Of a DNA stretch of 8,207 nucleotides, positions 1 through 6,930 are shown piece by piece; position 1 is the first letter of the stretch, and every line of letters starts with the position of its first letter. The notes beneath the pieces were generated by a model, which had not been told where the DNA came from, made no database searches, and worked only from the letters and a program-made list of their open reading frames with translations. This DNA is from Spirochaetales bacterium (GTDB lineage: Bacteria; Spirochaetota; Spirochaetia; Sphaerochaetales; Sphaerochaetaceae): the NCBI GenBank assembly GCA_017632495.1, contig JAGBRG010000140.1, positions 1 to 8,207 of the forward strand. The letters are read 5' to 3'. The translations under genes were made by a program, and so were the position numbers.

Positions 1-1
1 A

Positions 2-2074
2 ACACCTCGTGAGCTCTGTGATCACTACCACGCCATCCACCGTGACATCTACAAGTGGTTCAACATCGATTTTGACTACTTCGGAAGGACTTCCACCCCC
101 AAGCAGACCGAGATTGTGCAGGACATCTTCAAGCGCTGCGATGAAAACGGCTACATCACCGAAAAAGAGACCGAGCAGCTGTACTGCCCCAAATGCGACC
201 GCTTTTTGGCAGACCGCTTTGTCGAGGGCACATGCCCGCATTGCGGAAGCACAGATGCTAGAGGGGACCAGTGCGACAGCTGTCAGACCCTCCTAGATCC
301 GACCGAGCTTATAAACCCGCGCTGCATGGTCTGCGGCACAACACCTGTTATCAGAAAGACAAAGCACCTTTATTTGGATCTTCCCAAGATTCTTCCCGCT
401 CTGGAGAAGTGGATTGACGAGACCTCAGAGAAGGGCTTTTGGGCAAAGAACGCTGTGCAGGTCACAAAGAGCTGGCTTCGCGACGGTCTTAAGGAAAGAT
501 GCATAACACGTGATCTGAAGTGGGGAATCCCCGTACCCAAACCGGGCTACGAGAACAAGGTCTTCTACGTCTGGTTCGATGCCCCCATAGGCTATGTCTC
601 AATCACCGCAAACCTCACAGATGATTGGAAGAAATGGTGGTTCGATCCTGAGAACACAGATCTTTTCCAGTTCATCGGAAAGGACAACATCCCGTTCCAT
701 ACTGTAGTCTTCCCGGCAACACAGCTTGCAACAGGCCAGAAGTGGACCATGCTGCATCATATGAGCTCGACCGAGTACCTGAACTACGAAGGCGGTAAGT
801 TCTCAAAGAGCAAGGGAATAGGCGTGTTCGGAAACGATGTCCAGGAGACCGGAATCCCGGCTGACGTGTGGAGATTCTACATGTACTACAACAGACCGGA
901 GAACGCCGACTTCACATTCACCTGGAAGGATCTTCAGGAGAAAGTCAACGGAGAGCTTATCGGAAACCTCTCCAACCTGGTCAACAGAACACTGACTTTC
1001 GTAAAGCGCTTCTATGACGGAGACCTTGGCTCAGGCGCTGTGGATGAGGATCTTCTTTCCCAAATTAAGGAAAAGGAAGAACAGATTACCCAGATGCTTG
1101 AAAGAGCCGACGAGCGTGATGCTTTAAGAACCATATTCGAGCTTTCCAACATCGGAAACAGGGTTTTCCAGAACTCTGAGCCGTGGAAGCTCAGAAACAC
1201 AGAGCCTGAGAAGGCAAAGCTCATTCTCAGGACTCTTGTGGGTCTTATCAGAGACCTTGGCATCATGATTCAGCCGTTCATGCCTGTCACGTCCAAGAGC
1301 ATTCTGACCTTCCTGGGTCAGGAAAAGGCAGATTGGGCAAAACTCGGCGACTATAGCCAGGACATCAAGGTGGGGGAGGTAAGCCTTCTTTTCACCAAGC
1401 TCGAGGATGCCAAGATCGAGGAACTGAGAATCCGCTACAGCGGCTCTCAGGCAGAAAGAGAGGAGAGAAAGATGGAAAATAACACTACAGATAAGGCTGC
1501 TGAGAAGGCAGCAAAGAAAGAAGCTGCAAAGGCTGCGCTTCTTGCCGCCCAGGAAGCTGAGGCAAACAAGAGCATCGCTGAGAAGTTCGCAGACAAGGTG
1601 AAGCTCACCGTCAGCAAGATCACAAAGGTCGAGCATCATCCTAACGGAGATATCCTTTACATCCTGAATCTGGACACAGGCGAGGCAGAGCCCAGAATCA
1701 TCGTCTCATCAATCGTTCCTTACTATAAGGAAGACGAGCTTCTTGGACACAACATCGTTCTTGTGGACAACCTCAAGCCTGCAAACTTCCGCGGCGTGAA
1801 GAGTAACGGTATGCTTTTGGCCGCTCAGGATCCCAAGGCTCCGGAGCACACAACATGTGAGGTTCTTTTTGCAGATGATCTTGAAGTCGGAACACACCTT
1901 GTTCCGGAGGGATTCAGCAATCCGTCAGAGCTCACATATGTGAAGCCTGACCACTTCTTCGCAATGCCGCTCTATGTCAAGGACGGAGTTCTGTCAGTGG
2001 ATGGAAAGAAGTTTGTAAGTCCTGAAGGAAAGGTTGTCAAGTCAAAGAGTTATCTTGACGGACCAGTTGGTTGA
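2..2074 (+). CDS. metG: Methionyl-tRNA synthetase, 5' end outside the window
   Basis: This enzyme charges tRNA-Met with methionine in the cytoplasm. The frame is open from base 2, so the gene is cut by the window edge. Against E. coli MetG roughly the first 70 residues, with the HIGH motif, are missing, and 690 residues remain. Four Cys pairs (bases 185-334, starting CPKC and ending CMVC) form a double zinc knuckle. The second ATP-binding signature is KFSKS (797-811), a variant of KMSKS. FYVWFDAPIGY and FIGKDNIPFH are class I core motifs, and the anticodon-domain PW lies near 1182-1187. An Ala/Lys/Glu-rich linker (about 1472-1580) leads to an EMAPII/Trbp111-like tRNA-binding OB domain (about 1590-1830), followed by a further 80-residue extension. 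The last 38 bases overlap the convergent murD gene. Identity is very secure. Confidence 0.97.
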   Translation, partial: TPRELCDHYHAIHRDIYKWFNIDFDYFGRTSTPKQTEIVQDIFKRCDENGYITEKETEQLYCPKCDRFLADRFVEGTCPHCGSTDARGDQCDSCQTLLDPTELINPRCMVCGTTPVIRKTKHLYLDLPKILPALEKWIDETSEKGFWAKNAVQVTKSWLRDGLKERCITRDLKWGIPVPKPGYENKVFYVWFDAPIGYVSITANLTDDWKKWWFDPENTDLFQFIGKDNIPFHTVVFPATQLATGQKWTMLHHMSSTEYLNYEGGKFSKSKGIGVFGNDVQETGIPADVWRFYMYYNRPENADFTFTWKDLQEKVNGELIGNLSNLVNRTLTFVKRFYDGDLGSGAVDEDLLSQIKEKEEQITQMLERADERDALRTIFELSNIGNRVFQNSEPWKLRNTEPEKAKLILRTLVGLIRDLGIMIQPFMPVTSKSILTFLGQEKADWAKLGDYSQDIKVGEVSLLFTKLEDAKIEELRIRYSGSQAEREERKMENNTTDKAAEKAAKKEAAKAALLAAQEAEANKSIAEKFADKVKLTVSKITKVEHHPNGDILYILNLDTGEAEPRIIVSSIVPYYKEDELLGHNIVLVDNLKPANFRGVKSNGMLLAAQDPKAPEHTTCEVLFADDLEVGTHLVPEGFSNPSELTYVKPDHFFAMPLYVKDGVLSVDGKKFVSPEGKVVKSKSYLDGPVG
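1461..1474 (+). promoter_or_regulatory. Possible internal ribosome binding site and in-frame start in metG
   Basis: An AGGAG (1461-1465) lies six bases before an in-frame ATG (1472-1474), exactly at the start of the linker before the tRNA-binding domain. Initiation here would make a separate 200-residue EMAPII/Trbp111-like protein. The purine run is also explained by Arg/Glu/Lys codons, so this may be chance. Confidence 0.25.
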
Positions 2075-3326
2075 CACTCTGTTTGAAGGCATCGCCTCTG
2101 ACATGCTCGTTGCCGTAGAACTCATAGGCTGCGGCACCGGGTGACAGAAGCACAACCTGAAGCATATTGCTTTTATCGTCAAGCTGAGAGGAGGCTGTCT
2201 TTACGGCCTCCTCCATCTTTTTAAAGGGACCGAAGTATTCGATTCCGCTTTCAACAAGTTTCGGAATCAGGGTCTTTCTTGTGAACGAGCCGTCAAGAAG
2301 CTCAACAGAGGCAGCTCCCTTCAAGGCTTTGAGCATGGGGGAGGGGTCCAGTCCTGTATCCGAGCCTCCGCATATGATGTGCACGGGAAGGTTCTCAAAG
2401 TTATCTACGGTAAAGCCTACGGCTGCAGGCATGACTGACGAGCTGTCGTTGATGAACATGGCGTTGTTGGTCCTCAGAACCAGCTCGTTTCTGTTGGGAA
2501 TACCTTTAAAGCCTTTCAGGGCCTTGTTTGCCATGGATGAGCTGTAACCGAGCTTTCTAAGTACGGCGAAAGCCGGTCTCATCTTGTCGGGCAGGGCCTT
2601 TGACATGGATCTGGAGGCACTTTCAATGCTGCTTATGTTCTTTGCCTTCTTATGGGCAGCCTTTTCGATGGCTGCCTTGACCTCGGCCGGAAGGATGATG
2701 TTGTCGGCGTACATGTTGAACTCGCCGGTTCTTGTGATGGGGTCAGGGGCATCGTCCGGATCAAAGATCGAAGTGATAAGTGATGTGTTGATGCGGGGAA
2801 TCTGGCCCTTTAGGAAGTGATAGCTGTCGCGGGCAAGCCACGTGGACATTTCAATGATGAGATATTCAGGAACATCGCCGCTGTCGAGGCGCTTGATTTC
2901 GGTAAAGCCTGATGTTCCCATGTTGTGGGCGTTGCTTCCAAGGGCGTTCAGAGCATGGCAGATTGCGCTGGCGCTGGTTGATTTATCGCGCGCGCCGGTC
3001 ACGCAGATGACCTTGATGTCCTTGGCCTCGGGACGCGCGGCAAGGATGGTGAGACTGTTTTCGACACGTTTGGCATAGTTGAGAAACTCGTTGTCCAGCT
3101 TGATGGTGGGGCTTTTGATGACAATGTCGGCCCACTCGAAGTCGCTGGTAAGATGGCCTCCGCAATGGATGACGGCGCCTTTCTTTTCCAGAAAGTCGAT
3201 TGACTGGCCCAGAGATTCTCTGCTTCTTATGTCAGTGATGACGACTTCGTCGCCGTGTGAGAGGTAGTGCATGGCACATTCGAACCCCCCGCCATGGAGA
3301 CCGTAGCCGAAAACAAGTATCTTCAT
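2037..3326 (-). CDS. murD: MurD-like ligase (UDP-MurNAc-Ala--D-Glu ligase) with altered active-site motifs
   Basis: MurD adds D-glutamate to UDP-MurNAc-L-alanine in cytoplasmic peptidoglycan precursor synthesis. The 429-residue length is normal for the family. The start at 3326 places the Rossmann-type N-terminus (MKILVFGYGLHGGG) first and is preceded by AAGGAG, so a nine-codon upstream extension is rejected. The three-domain order is visible: N-terminal UDP-binding fold, Mur central domain around the P-loop (111-117), and C-terminal domain from about residue 275 to LLSPGAAAYEFYG and RG (410-411). Many usual residues differ. The P-loop is GARDKST instead of GTNGKST, PHR is PNR, NDSK is NDSS, GGxDKG is GGSDTG, and the DHLD His is absent. 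The frame is intact, so it is not an obvious pseudogene. It may be a lineage-specific MurD or a repurposed Mur-family protein. Confidence 0.8.
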   Translation of the reverse strand: MKILVFGYGLHGGGFECAMHYLSHGDEVVITDIRSRESLGQSIDFLEKKGAVIHCGGHLTSDFEWADIVIKSPTIKLDNEFLNYAKRVENSLTILAARPEAKDIKVICVTGARDKSTSASAICHALNALGSNAHNMGTSGFTEIKRLDSGDVPEYLIIEMSTWLARDSYHFLKGQIPRINTSLITSIFDPDDAPDPITRTGEFNMYADNIILPAEVKAAIEKAAHKKAKNISSIESASRSMSKALPDKMRPAFAVLRKLGYSSSMANKALKGFKGIPNRNELVLRTNNAMFINDSSSVMPAAVGFTVDNFENLPVHIICGGSDTGLDPSPMLKALKGAASVELLDGSFTRKTLIPKLVESGIEYFGPFKKMEEAVKTASSQLDDKSNMLQVVLLSPGAAAYEFYGNEHVRGDAFKQSVNQLVRQDNSLT

Positions 3327-3330
3327 ATAT

Positions 3331-3352
3331 CTCCTTCCCACATTGTATAACA
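3331..3352 (-). promoter_or_regulatory. Candidate extended -10 promoter and Shine-Dalgarno of murD
   Basis: On the minus strand TGTTATACA (3344-3352) reads as an extended -10 element (TGn plus TATACA), with no good -35. AAGGAG (3331-3336) lies four bases before the ATG. Transcription would start near 3337, directly in front of the Shine-Dalgarno, giving a leader of about ten bases. The same nine bases occur upstream of metQ. Confidence 0.4.
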
Positions 3353-3384
3353 ATCCTAAGCTTAAATGATTACATCATTTTTGC

Positions 3385-3413
3385 TTGACTTATTGTTTTC
3401 TTTGGAGTATTAC
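3385..3413 (+). promoter_or_regulatory. Candidate sigma-70-type promoter of the antiporter gene
   Basis: TTGACT (3385-3390) and TATTAC (3408-3413) are 17 bases apart, which predicts a start near 3420. The stretch is AT-rich and lies between the divergent starts of murD and the antiporter gene. Confidence 0.5.
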
Positions 3414-3420
3414 TAGCTCG

Positions 3421-3436
3421 GCCCGGATTCCCGGGT
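3421..3436 (+). other. GC-rich hairpin at the predicted 5' end of the antiporter mRNA
   Basis: CCCGG (3422-3426) and CCGGG (3431-3435) pair around an ATTC loop, with a flanking G-T wobble. The hairpin would be the first structure in the transcript, just ahead of a weak ribosome binding site (GTGAG, 3441-3445). It may stabilise the mRNA or affect initiation. No known riboswitch is recognised. Confidence 0.4.
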
Positions 3437-3451
3437 GAAAGTGAGTTATTA

Positions 3452-4759
3452 ATGTCGACAGAATTGCTTTCCCTTGCCATTGCTATGGGAGCGGGTCTTA
3501 TGATGACCCGTTTGTTCAAAGTCCTTCATCTGAATTTTCCTGATGTCACGGCTTTTCTTGTTTCCGGTCTTCTCGTAGGCCCTTACTGTCTCGGACGCCT
3601 CGGTATTCCGGGCCTGGGCTTCAATTCATTTGCTGATGTCGAGGCCGTTGAGATCATCTCAACCGTCGCCTTGGGCTTTATCGCATTCTCAATCGGAAAC
3701 GAGTTCAAACTTTCCCAGCTCAAGGGAACAGGTAAGCAGGCTGTTGTCGTAGGTATTTTCCAGGCTGTTGTCGCGATGATCTGTGTCGACATTGTTCTTG
3801 CAATTGTTGCCCTGTTCACCGATCCTCAGATCTTCAATATGTCCGGCGCCATCACTTTGGGTGCAATTGCCACAGCTACAGCCCCTGCTGCCACTTTGAT
3901 GGTTGTAAAGCAGTACAAGGCACATGGAAAGGTCACAGATCTTCTGCTTCCTGTTGTCGCATTGGACGATGCTGTGGGTCTTGTTGCCTTTGCCGTATCA
4001 TTCGGTATTGCCGAGGCCCTGATTTCCAGTTCCGTGAACCTGGTTGCCATCATCATCAATCCGCTTCTTGAGATTGTTCTTTCTCTTGGCCTTGGTGCCC
4101 TTATGGGCTTTATCCTGACAAAGATCGAGGAGCTTTTCTACTCGAACAGCAACAGACTCAACATGTCACTGGCCTTTGTTTTCATGACAATCGCCCTGGC
4201 TCAGCTCGAGTTCAACGTGGGCCCTGTGAAGATTTCATTCTCATCGCTTCTGGTGTGCATGATGCTCGGAACGGTGTTCTGCAACCTCTGTCCCAGATCC
4301 GGAGATATCATGATCAGGTCCGATAAGTGGACATCGCCTCTGTTCTGCTGCTTCTTTGTCATAAGCGGTGCAGACCTGGATCTTTCTGTGTTCGGAAAAC
4401 CGATTGTCGTTCTTATCGGTATTCTCTATGTCATCGCAAGATCCTTCGGAAAGTACTTCGGAGCCCGCGAAAGCTGCAAGGCCGTCCACTGCGATCCCAT
4501 GGTCTCCAAGTACCTGGGCTACGCACTCCTGCCTCAGGCAGGTGTCGCGCTTGGCATGTCCGTCCAGGCCGAAGTCCTTGGTACCTATGAGGGTAGGCTG
4601 ATCAGAAGCATCGTCCTGTTCGGAGTCCTGATCTATGAGATGTTCGGTCCGATGATCACCAAGTGGGCTCTTACCAAGAGCGGCGATATTGCTGAGATGC
4701 CTGCTTCCAAGACGACCCACGACAGATTCAACACCCCGAAAGACCACAGAAGGGCCTAG
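3452..4759 (+). CDS. CPA2-type sodium or potassium/proton antiporter, membrane domain only
   Basis: This is a 435-residue inner-membrane protein with about twelve hydrophobic segments, typical of the monovalent cation:proton antiporter-2 (Na+/H+ exchanger) fold. It exchanges Na+ or K+ for protons in pH and salt homeostasis. Family signs are ATATAPAATLMVVKQY (139-154), the LDDA pair with Asp172 and Asp173 in the ion-binding segment, GADLD (306-310), an Arg at 330 in a late helix, and LLPQAGVALGMS (359-370). Two adjacent Asp residues suggest the electrogenic type, by analogy to other CPA2 members. The polar tail after about residue 410 is short and carries no RCK/TrkA-N nucleotide-binding domain, so it is not a full KefB/KefC. 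The ion cannot be read from sequence. The start is the first ATG after the predicted promoter, with a weak GTGAG site. It seems to be a single-gene unit. Confidence 0.88.
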   Translation: MSTELLSLAIAMGAGLMMTRLFKVLHLNFPDVTAFLVSGLLVGPYCLGRLGIPGLGFNSFADVEAVEIISTVALGFIAFSIGNEFKLSQLKGTGKQAVVVGIFQAVVAMICVDIVLAIVALFTDPQIFNMSGAITLGAIATATAPAATLMVVKQYKAHGKVTDLLLPVVALDDAVGLVAFAVSFGIAEALISSSVNLVAIIINPLLEIVLSLGLGALMGFILTKIEELFYSNSNRLNMSLAFVFMTIALAQLEFNVGPVKISFSSLLVCMMLGTVFCNLCPRSGDIMIRSDKWTSPLFCCFFVISGADLDLSVFGKPIVVLIGILYVIARSFGKYFGARESCKAVHCDPMVSKYLGYALLPQAGVALGMSVQAEVLGTYEGRLIRSIVLFGVLIYEMFGPMITKWALTKSGDIAEMPASKTTHDRFNTPKDHRRA

Positions 4760-4771
4760 TTTTCCCTTTTT
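4748..4771 (+). terminator. Probable intrinsic terminator of the antiporter gene
   Basis: AGAAGGG (4748-4754) pairs with CCCTTTT (4764-4770), including one G-T wobble, around a nine-base loop and runs into more T. The stem begins inside the last codons and spans the stop codon. It is short, so termination may be incomplete. Confidence 0.45.
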
Positions 4772-4819
4772 CTTCACCGATTCTTTATTGAAACGGTTTT
4801 CCAAGATTTTCTCTTTGGC

Positions 4820-4839
4820 TATACTCTCCCAAGGAGGGG
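4820..4839 (+). promoter_or_regulatory. asnA -10 element and strong Shine-Dalgarno
   Basis: TATACT (4820-4825) matches five of six -10 bases, but no good -35 is seen at the right distance. AAGGAGG (4831-4837) is a near-perfect Shine-Dalgarno five bases before the ATG at 4843. The predicted transcript start (about 4832) falls at the edge of the Shine-Dalgarno, so the leader would be very short. Read-through from the antiporter gene is the alternative. Confidence 0.45.
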
Positions 4840-4842
4840 ACT

Positions 4843-5877
4843 ATGAGCATCATAATTCCAAAAGGCTACACATCAGTTCTGGATCCCAGGATGACAGAGC
4901 GCGCCATCAAGTTCGTCAAGGATTCATTCGAGAGGGAACTTGCCAGCGAACTCAGACTTTCCCGCGTCACATCGCCTCGCTTTGTGAAGGCAAACAGCGG
5001 AATCAACGACGACCTCAACGGAGTCGAGAGACCTGTCAGATTCAACGTGGGCAACATGAATGAACAGAGCATGGAAATTGTCCAGAGCCTTGCCAAATGG
5101 AAGCGTATGGCCCTTGCAGATCTTGGCTTCTGCCCCGGAACCGGTCTCTACACCGACATGGATGCCATCCGTCCGGACGATGACATTGACAACATCCACT
5201 CCATCTATGTCGACCAGTGGGACTGGGAGCGTGTCATGGCCCCGGAGGAGAGGAATCTCGATTTTCTCAAGAAGATTGTCAGCGGCGTCTATGAGGTCAT
5301 CAAGCGCACCGAATTCCTTGTCTCCCAGAACTATCCTGCCTGCACCCAGGCCCTTCCCGAGCACATCAAGTTCATCCACGCCGAGGAGGCCAGGGAGATG
5401 CTCCCCAATCTTTCCCCTGTCGAGCGCGAGAAGAAGCTTGCCAAGCAGTTCGGCGCCATCTTCATCATCGGTATAGGAATGCCTCTTTCCGACGGTGTCA
5501 TGCACGGCGGAAGAGCCCCCGACTATGATGACTGGTCCACAAAGAACGCTGACGGTTTCTACGGCCTGAACGGAGACATCATTGTCTGGGATTCCGTAAG
5601 ACAGGATTCACTGGAGCTTTCCAGCATGGGAATCAGAGTCTCTCCGCAGTCACTGCTTCAGCAGCTTAAGATCCGCAACTGCGAAAAACGTGCGGAGCTC
5701 TACTGGCACCAGAGACTTCTTGCCGGTGAATACCCTCAGACAATCGGCGGAGGAATTGGTCAGAGCAGAATCTGCATGTTCCTTCTTAAAAAAGCCCACA
5801 TCGGTGAGGTTCAGGCCTCTGTCTGGCCCGAAGAGGACAGAAATGCCGCCAAAAAGGCCGGCATCAATCTGATGTGA
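4843..5877 (+). CDS. asnA: Aspartate--ammonia ligase (asparagine synthetase A)
   Basis: AsnA makes asparagine from aspartate, ammonia and ATP in the cytoplasm through an aspartyl-AMP intermediate. It has the class II aminoacyl-tRNA synthetase fold. The 344 residues are slightly longer than the 330 of E. coli AsnA and align through the whole length. Conserved blocks are SLAKWKR (82-88), YVDQWDWERVM (122-132), RAPDYDDWST (224-233), GLNGDI (241-246), ELSSMGIRV (258-266) and PQTIGGGIGQSR (298-309). The start is fixed by the strong AAGGAGG site. It lies 83 bases after the antiporter gene and ends at a strong hairpin, so it is a single gene or the distal part of a two-gene unit. Use of free ammonia fits an anaerobic, ammonia-rich habitat; that link is inference. 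Confidence 0.97.
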   Translation: MSIIIPKGYTSVLDPRMTERAIKFVKDSFERELASELRLSRVTSPRFVKANSGINDDLNGVERPVRFNVGNMNEQSMEIVQSLAKWKRMALADLGFCPGTGLYTDMDAIRPDDDIDNIHSIYVDQWDWERVMAPEERNLDFLKKIVSGVYEVIKRTEFLVSQNYPACTQALPEHIKFIHAEEAREMLPNLSPVEREKKLAKQFGAIFIIGIGMPLSDGVMHGGRAPDYDDWSTKNADGFYGLNGDIIVWDSVRQDSLELSSMGIRVSPQSLLQQLKIRNCEKRAELYWHQRLLAGEYPQTIGGGIGQSRICMFLLKKAHIGEVQASVWPEEDRNAAKKAGINLM

Positions 5878-5896
5878 TTTATAACTGAAACTAATT

Positions 5897-5937
5897 GTCA
5901 GCCCAGTTTGCTTTTTTTTGTCGACTGGGCTGATTTT
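5897..5937 (+). terminator. asnA intrinsic terminator (hairpin 1 of a tandem pair)
   Basis: TCAGCCCAGT (5898-5907) pairs perfectly over ten bases with ACTGGGCTGA (5924-5933) around a 16-base T-rich loop, followed by TTTT. It begins 20 bases after the asnA stop. It has the same design as the next hairpin. Confidence 0.8.
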
Positions 5938-5975
5938 GTCAGTCCAAATGATTATTTTTTTTATTTTGGACTGAC
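5938..5975 (+). repeat. Second tandem hairpin, same design as the asnA terminator
   Basis: GTCAGTCCAAA (5938-5948) pairs perfectly over 11 bases with TTTGGACTGAC (5965-5975), again around a 16-base T-rich loop. No T tract follows on either strand, so a plain terminator role is not supported. The arms resemble those of hairpin 1, with base changes that occur in pairs. From here to 6069 I see only AT-rich sequence and a possible -10 element. Confidence 0.7.
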
Positions 5976-6057
5976 GCGGTATCTGTATTTAGCAACACAA
6001 TTTGCATTTTCTTTCAAACCACACAAAAAACTCAGTTTAGAATCCGGAATTATGCTC

Positions 6058-6063
6058 TATAGT
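6058..6063 (+). promoter_or_regulatory. Candidate -10 element for a leaderless gene
   Basis: TATAGT (6058-6063) sits six bases before the GTG at 6070, so transcription would begin on the start codon itself. No Shine-Dalgarno is visible at the usual distance, and the -35 region is poor (TTTAGA near 6036). Confidence 0.35.
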
Positions 6064-6069
6064 TGACTT

Positions 6070-6882
6070 GTGACCAAGACACAGATAATAAAATCCATCA
6101 CTTCAAGAGTCGCCTCTTTGAACAAAATGATTGCCAGATTGAAAGAATCTCCCATCAGAAAGCTTAAGGGTCATTTAATTGTAAGCACTACCAGAGGTGT
6201 TGTCCGGTTTTATCAAGTGACTGGGAATGGAAAAACAAGGAAGAGAAGTTATACTGCTGACACTTCTTTGATAGAAAAGCTTTCAACAAAGAATTATGAG
6301 GATGCTCTTTTGCAGGCTGCTGTCAGAGAAAGAAGACAATTGGAGATGTGCCTTTCACATCTTCAGAAAAGCAGAACTAACTCTGATGTAGAGAGAGTTT
6401 TAGAAACCATTGCAGAACCAATTAGAGCCTTTGTGATACCTGAAGCGGAGACCGATGAAGGCTATGCCAGAAAATGGCAGTCGAAGTGGAAAAAGGTTAG
6501 CCCTAAGGATTCGAACCATCAGTACAAGACAATGAAAGGGGACTATGTCAGGTCAAAGAGCGAAGCCCTGATTGCAGACAGGCTATATGCCCTGGGGATT
6601 CCATATGCCTATGAGCAGGCAGGGTTCTATGATGAAATAAACGGATGTGTTATTCATCCGGACTTCTATGTGCTGAATAAAAGGACCAAAAAGGAATTTA
6701 TCTGGGAACACTGCGGCATAATGGATAACAGCACCTACTGTAATATCACATTGCACAGACTGAAGTTATTTTCTGAAAAAGGATATATTCAAGGCAAAAA
6801 CCTGCTGTTTTCATATGAAACCGGTCAAACACCACTGAACATTGATTACATTGAACTGCTGATAAATGAATATCTAAAATAA
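6070..6882 (+). CDS. Unrecognised protein with a PD-(D/E)XK-like nuclease pattern
   Basis: This is a 270-residue soluble protein that I cannot name. The N-terminal 120 residues are charged, mostly helical and rich in Lys/Arg, with RGVVRFYQVTGNG (42-54) as a possible beta hairpin. The C-terminal half has a pattern like restriction-endonuclease-fold proteins: Glu165 in RSKSEALIADRL, Asp198 in IHPDFYVL, and Glu213-His214 in FIWEHCGIMD, then a helix and the NLLFSYE strand. A His stands where the motif Lys is usual. Similar RSKSE/PDF/WEH proteins occur widely as hypothetical genes in gut bacteria, as far as I recall. The start is GTG at 6070, because an in-frame TGA at 6064 blocks any earlier start. 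The gene is clearly more AT-rich than its neighbours and flanked on each side by paired hairpins. Nuclease activity is inference. Confidence 0.7.
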   Translation: MTKTQIIKSITSRVASLNKMIARLKESPIRKLKGHLIVSTTRGVVRFYQVTGNGKTRKRSYTADTSLIEKLSTKNYEDALLQAAVRERRQLEMCLSHLQKSRTNSDVERVLETIAEPIRAFVIPEAETDEGYARKWQSKWKKVSPKDSNHQYKTMKGDYVRSKSEALIADRLYALGIPYAYEQAGFYDEINGCVIHPDFYVLNKRTKKEFIWEHCGIMDNSTYCNITLHRLKLFSEKGYIQGKNLLFSYETGQTPLNIDYIELLINEYLK

Positions 6883-6883
6883 G

Positions 6884-6926
6884 GAAGCAGTCTGTAAACC
6901 ATACTTTGAGGTTCACAGACTGCTTC
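6884..6926. terminator. Long hairpin A between converging genes
   Basis: GAAGCAGTCTGT (6884-6895) pairs perfectly with ACAGACTGCTTC (6915-6926). After one mismatch AACC (6897-6900) pairs with GGTT (6910-6913), leaving a nine-base loop. It starts two bases after the stop of the nuclease-like gene. On the minus strand it is followed by CCTTATTTT, so it may mainly stop transcripts coming from metQ. Confidence 0.6.
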
Positions 6927-6930
6927 TGTA

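Noticed and set aside
116..118. GTG at 116 as the metG start
   Set aside because: The frame is open to base 2 and the residues before 116 (such as HRDIYKWFNIDFDYFGRTST) match MetG, so this is an internal codon of a truncated gene.
2037..3326. murD as a pseudogene
   Set aside because: The frame is full length and unbroken with a good Shine-Dalgarno; altered motifs alone do not show loss of function.
3327..3353. Nine-codon upstream extension of murD
   Set aside because: It overlaps the Shine-Dalgarno and candidate -10, and the Rossmann-fold start begins at the ATG at 3326.
4241..4804. 187-residue open frame on the minus strand inside the antiporter gene
   Set aside because: It has a low-complexity, charged composition typical of the antisense of a membrane protein and no initiation signals.
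4924..5505. 193-residue open frame on the minus strand inside asnA
   Set aside because: It is a shadow of asnA: no ribosome site or family signature, and the plus-strand protein is unmistakable.
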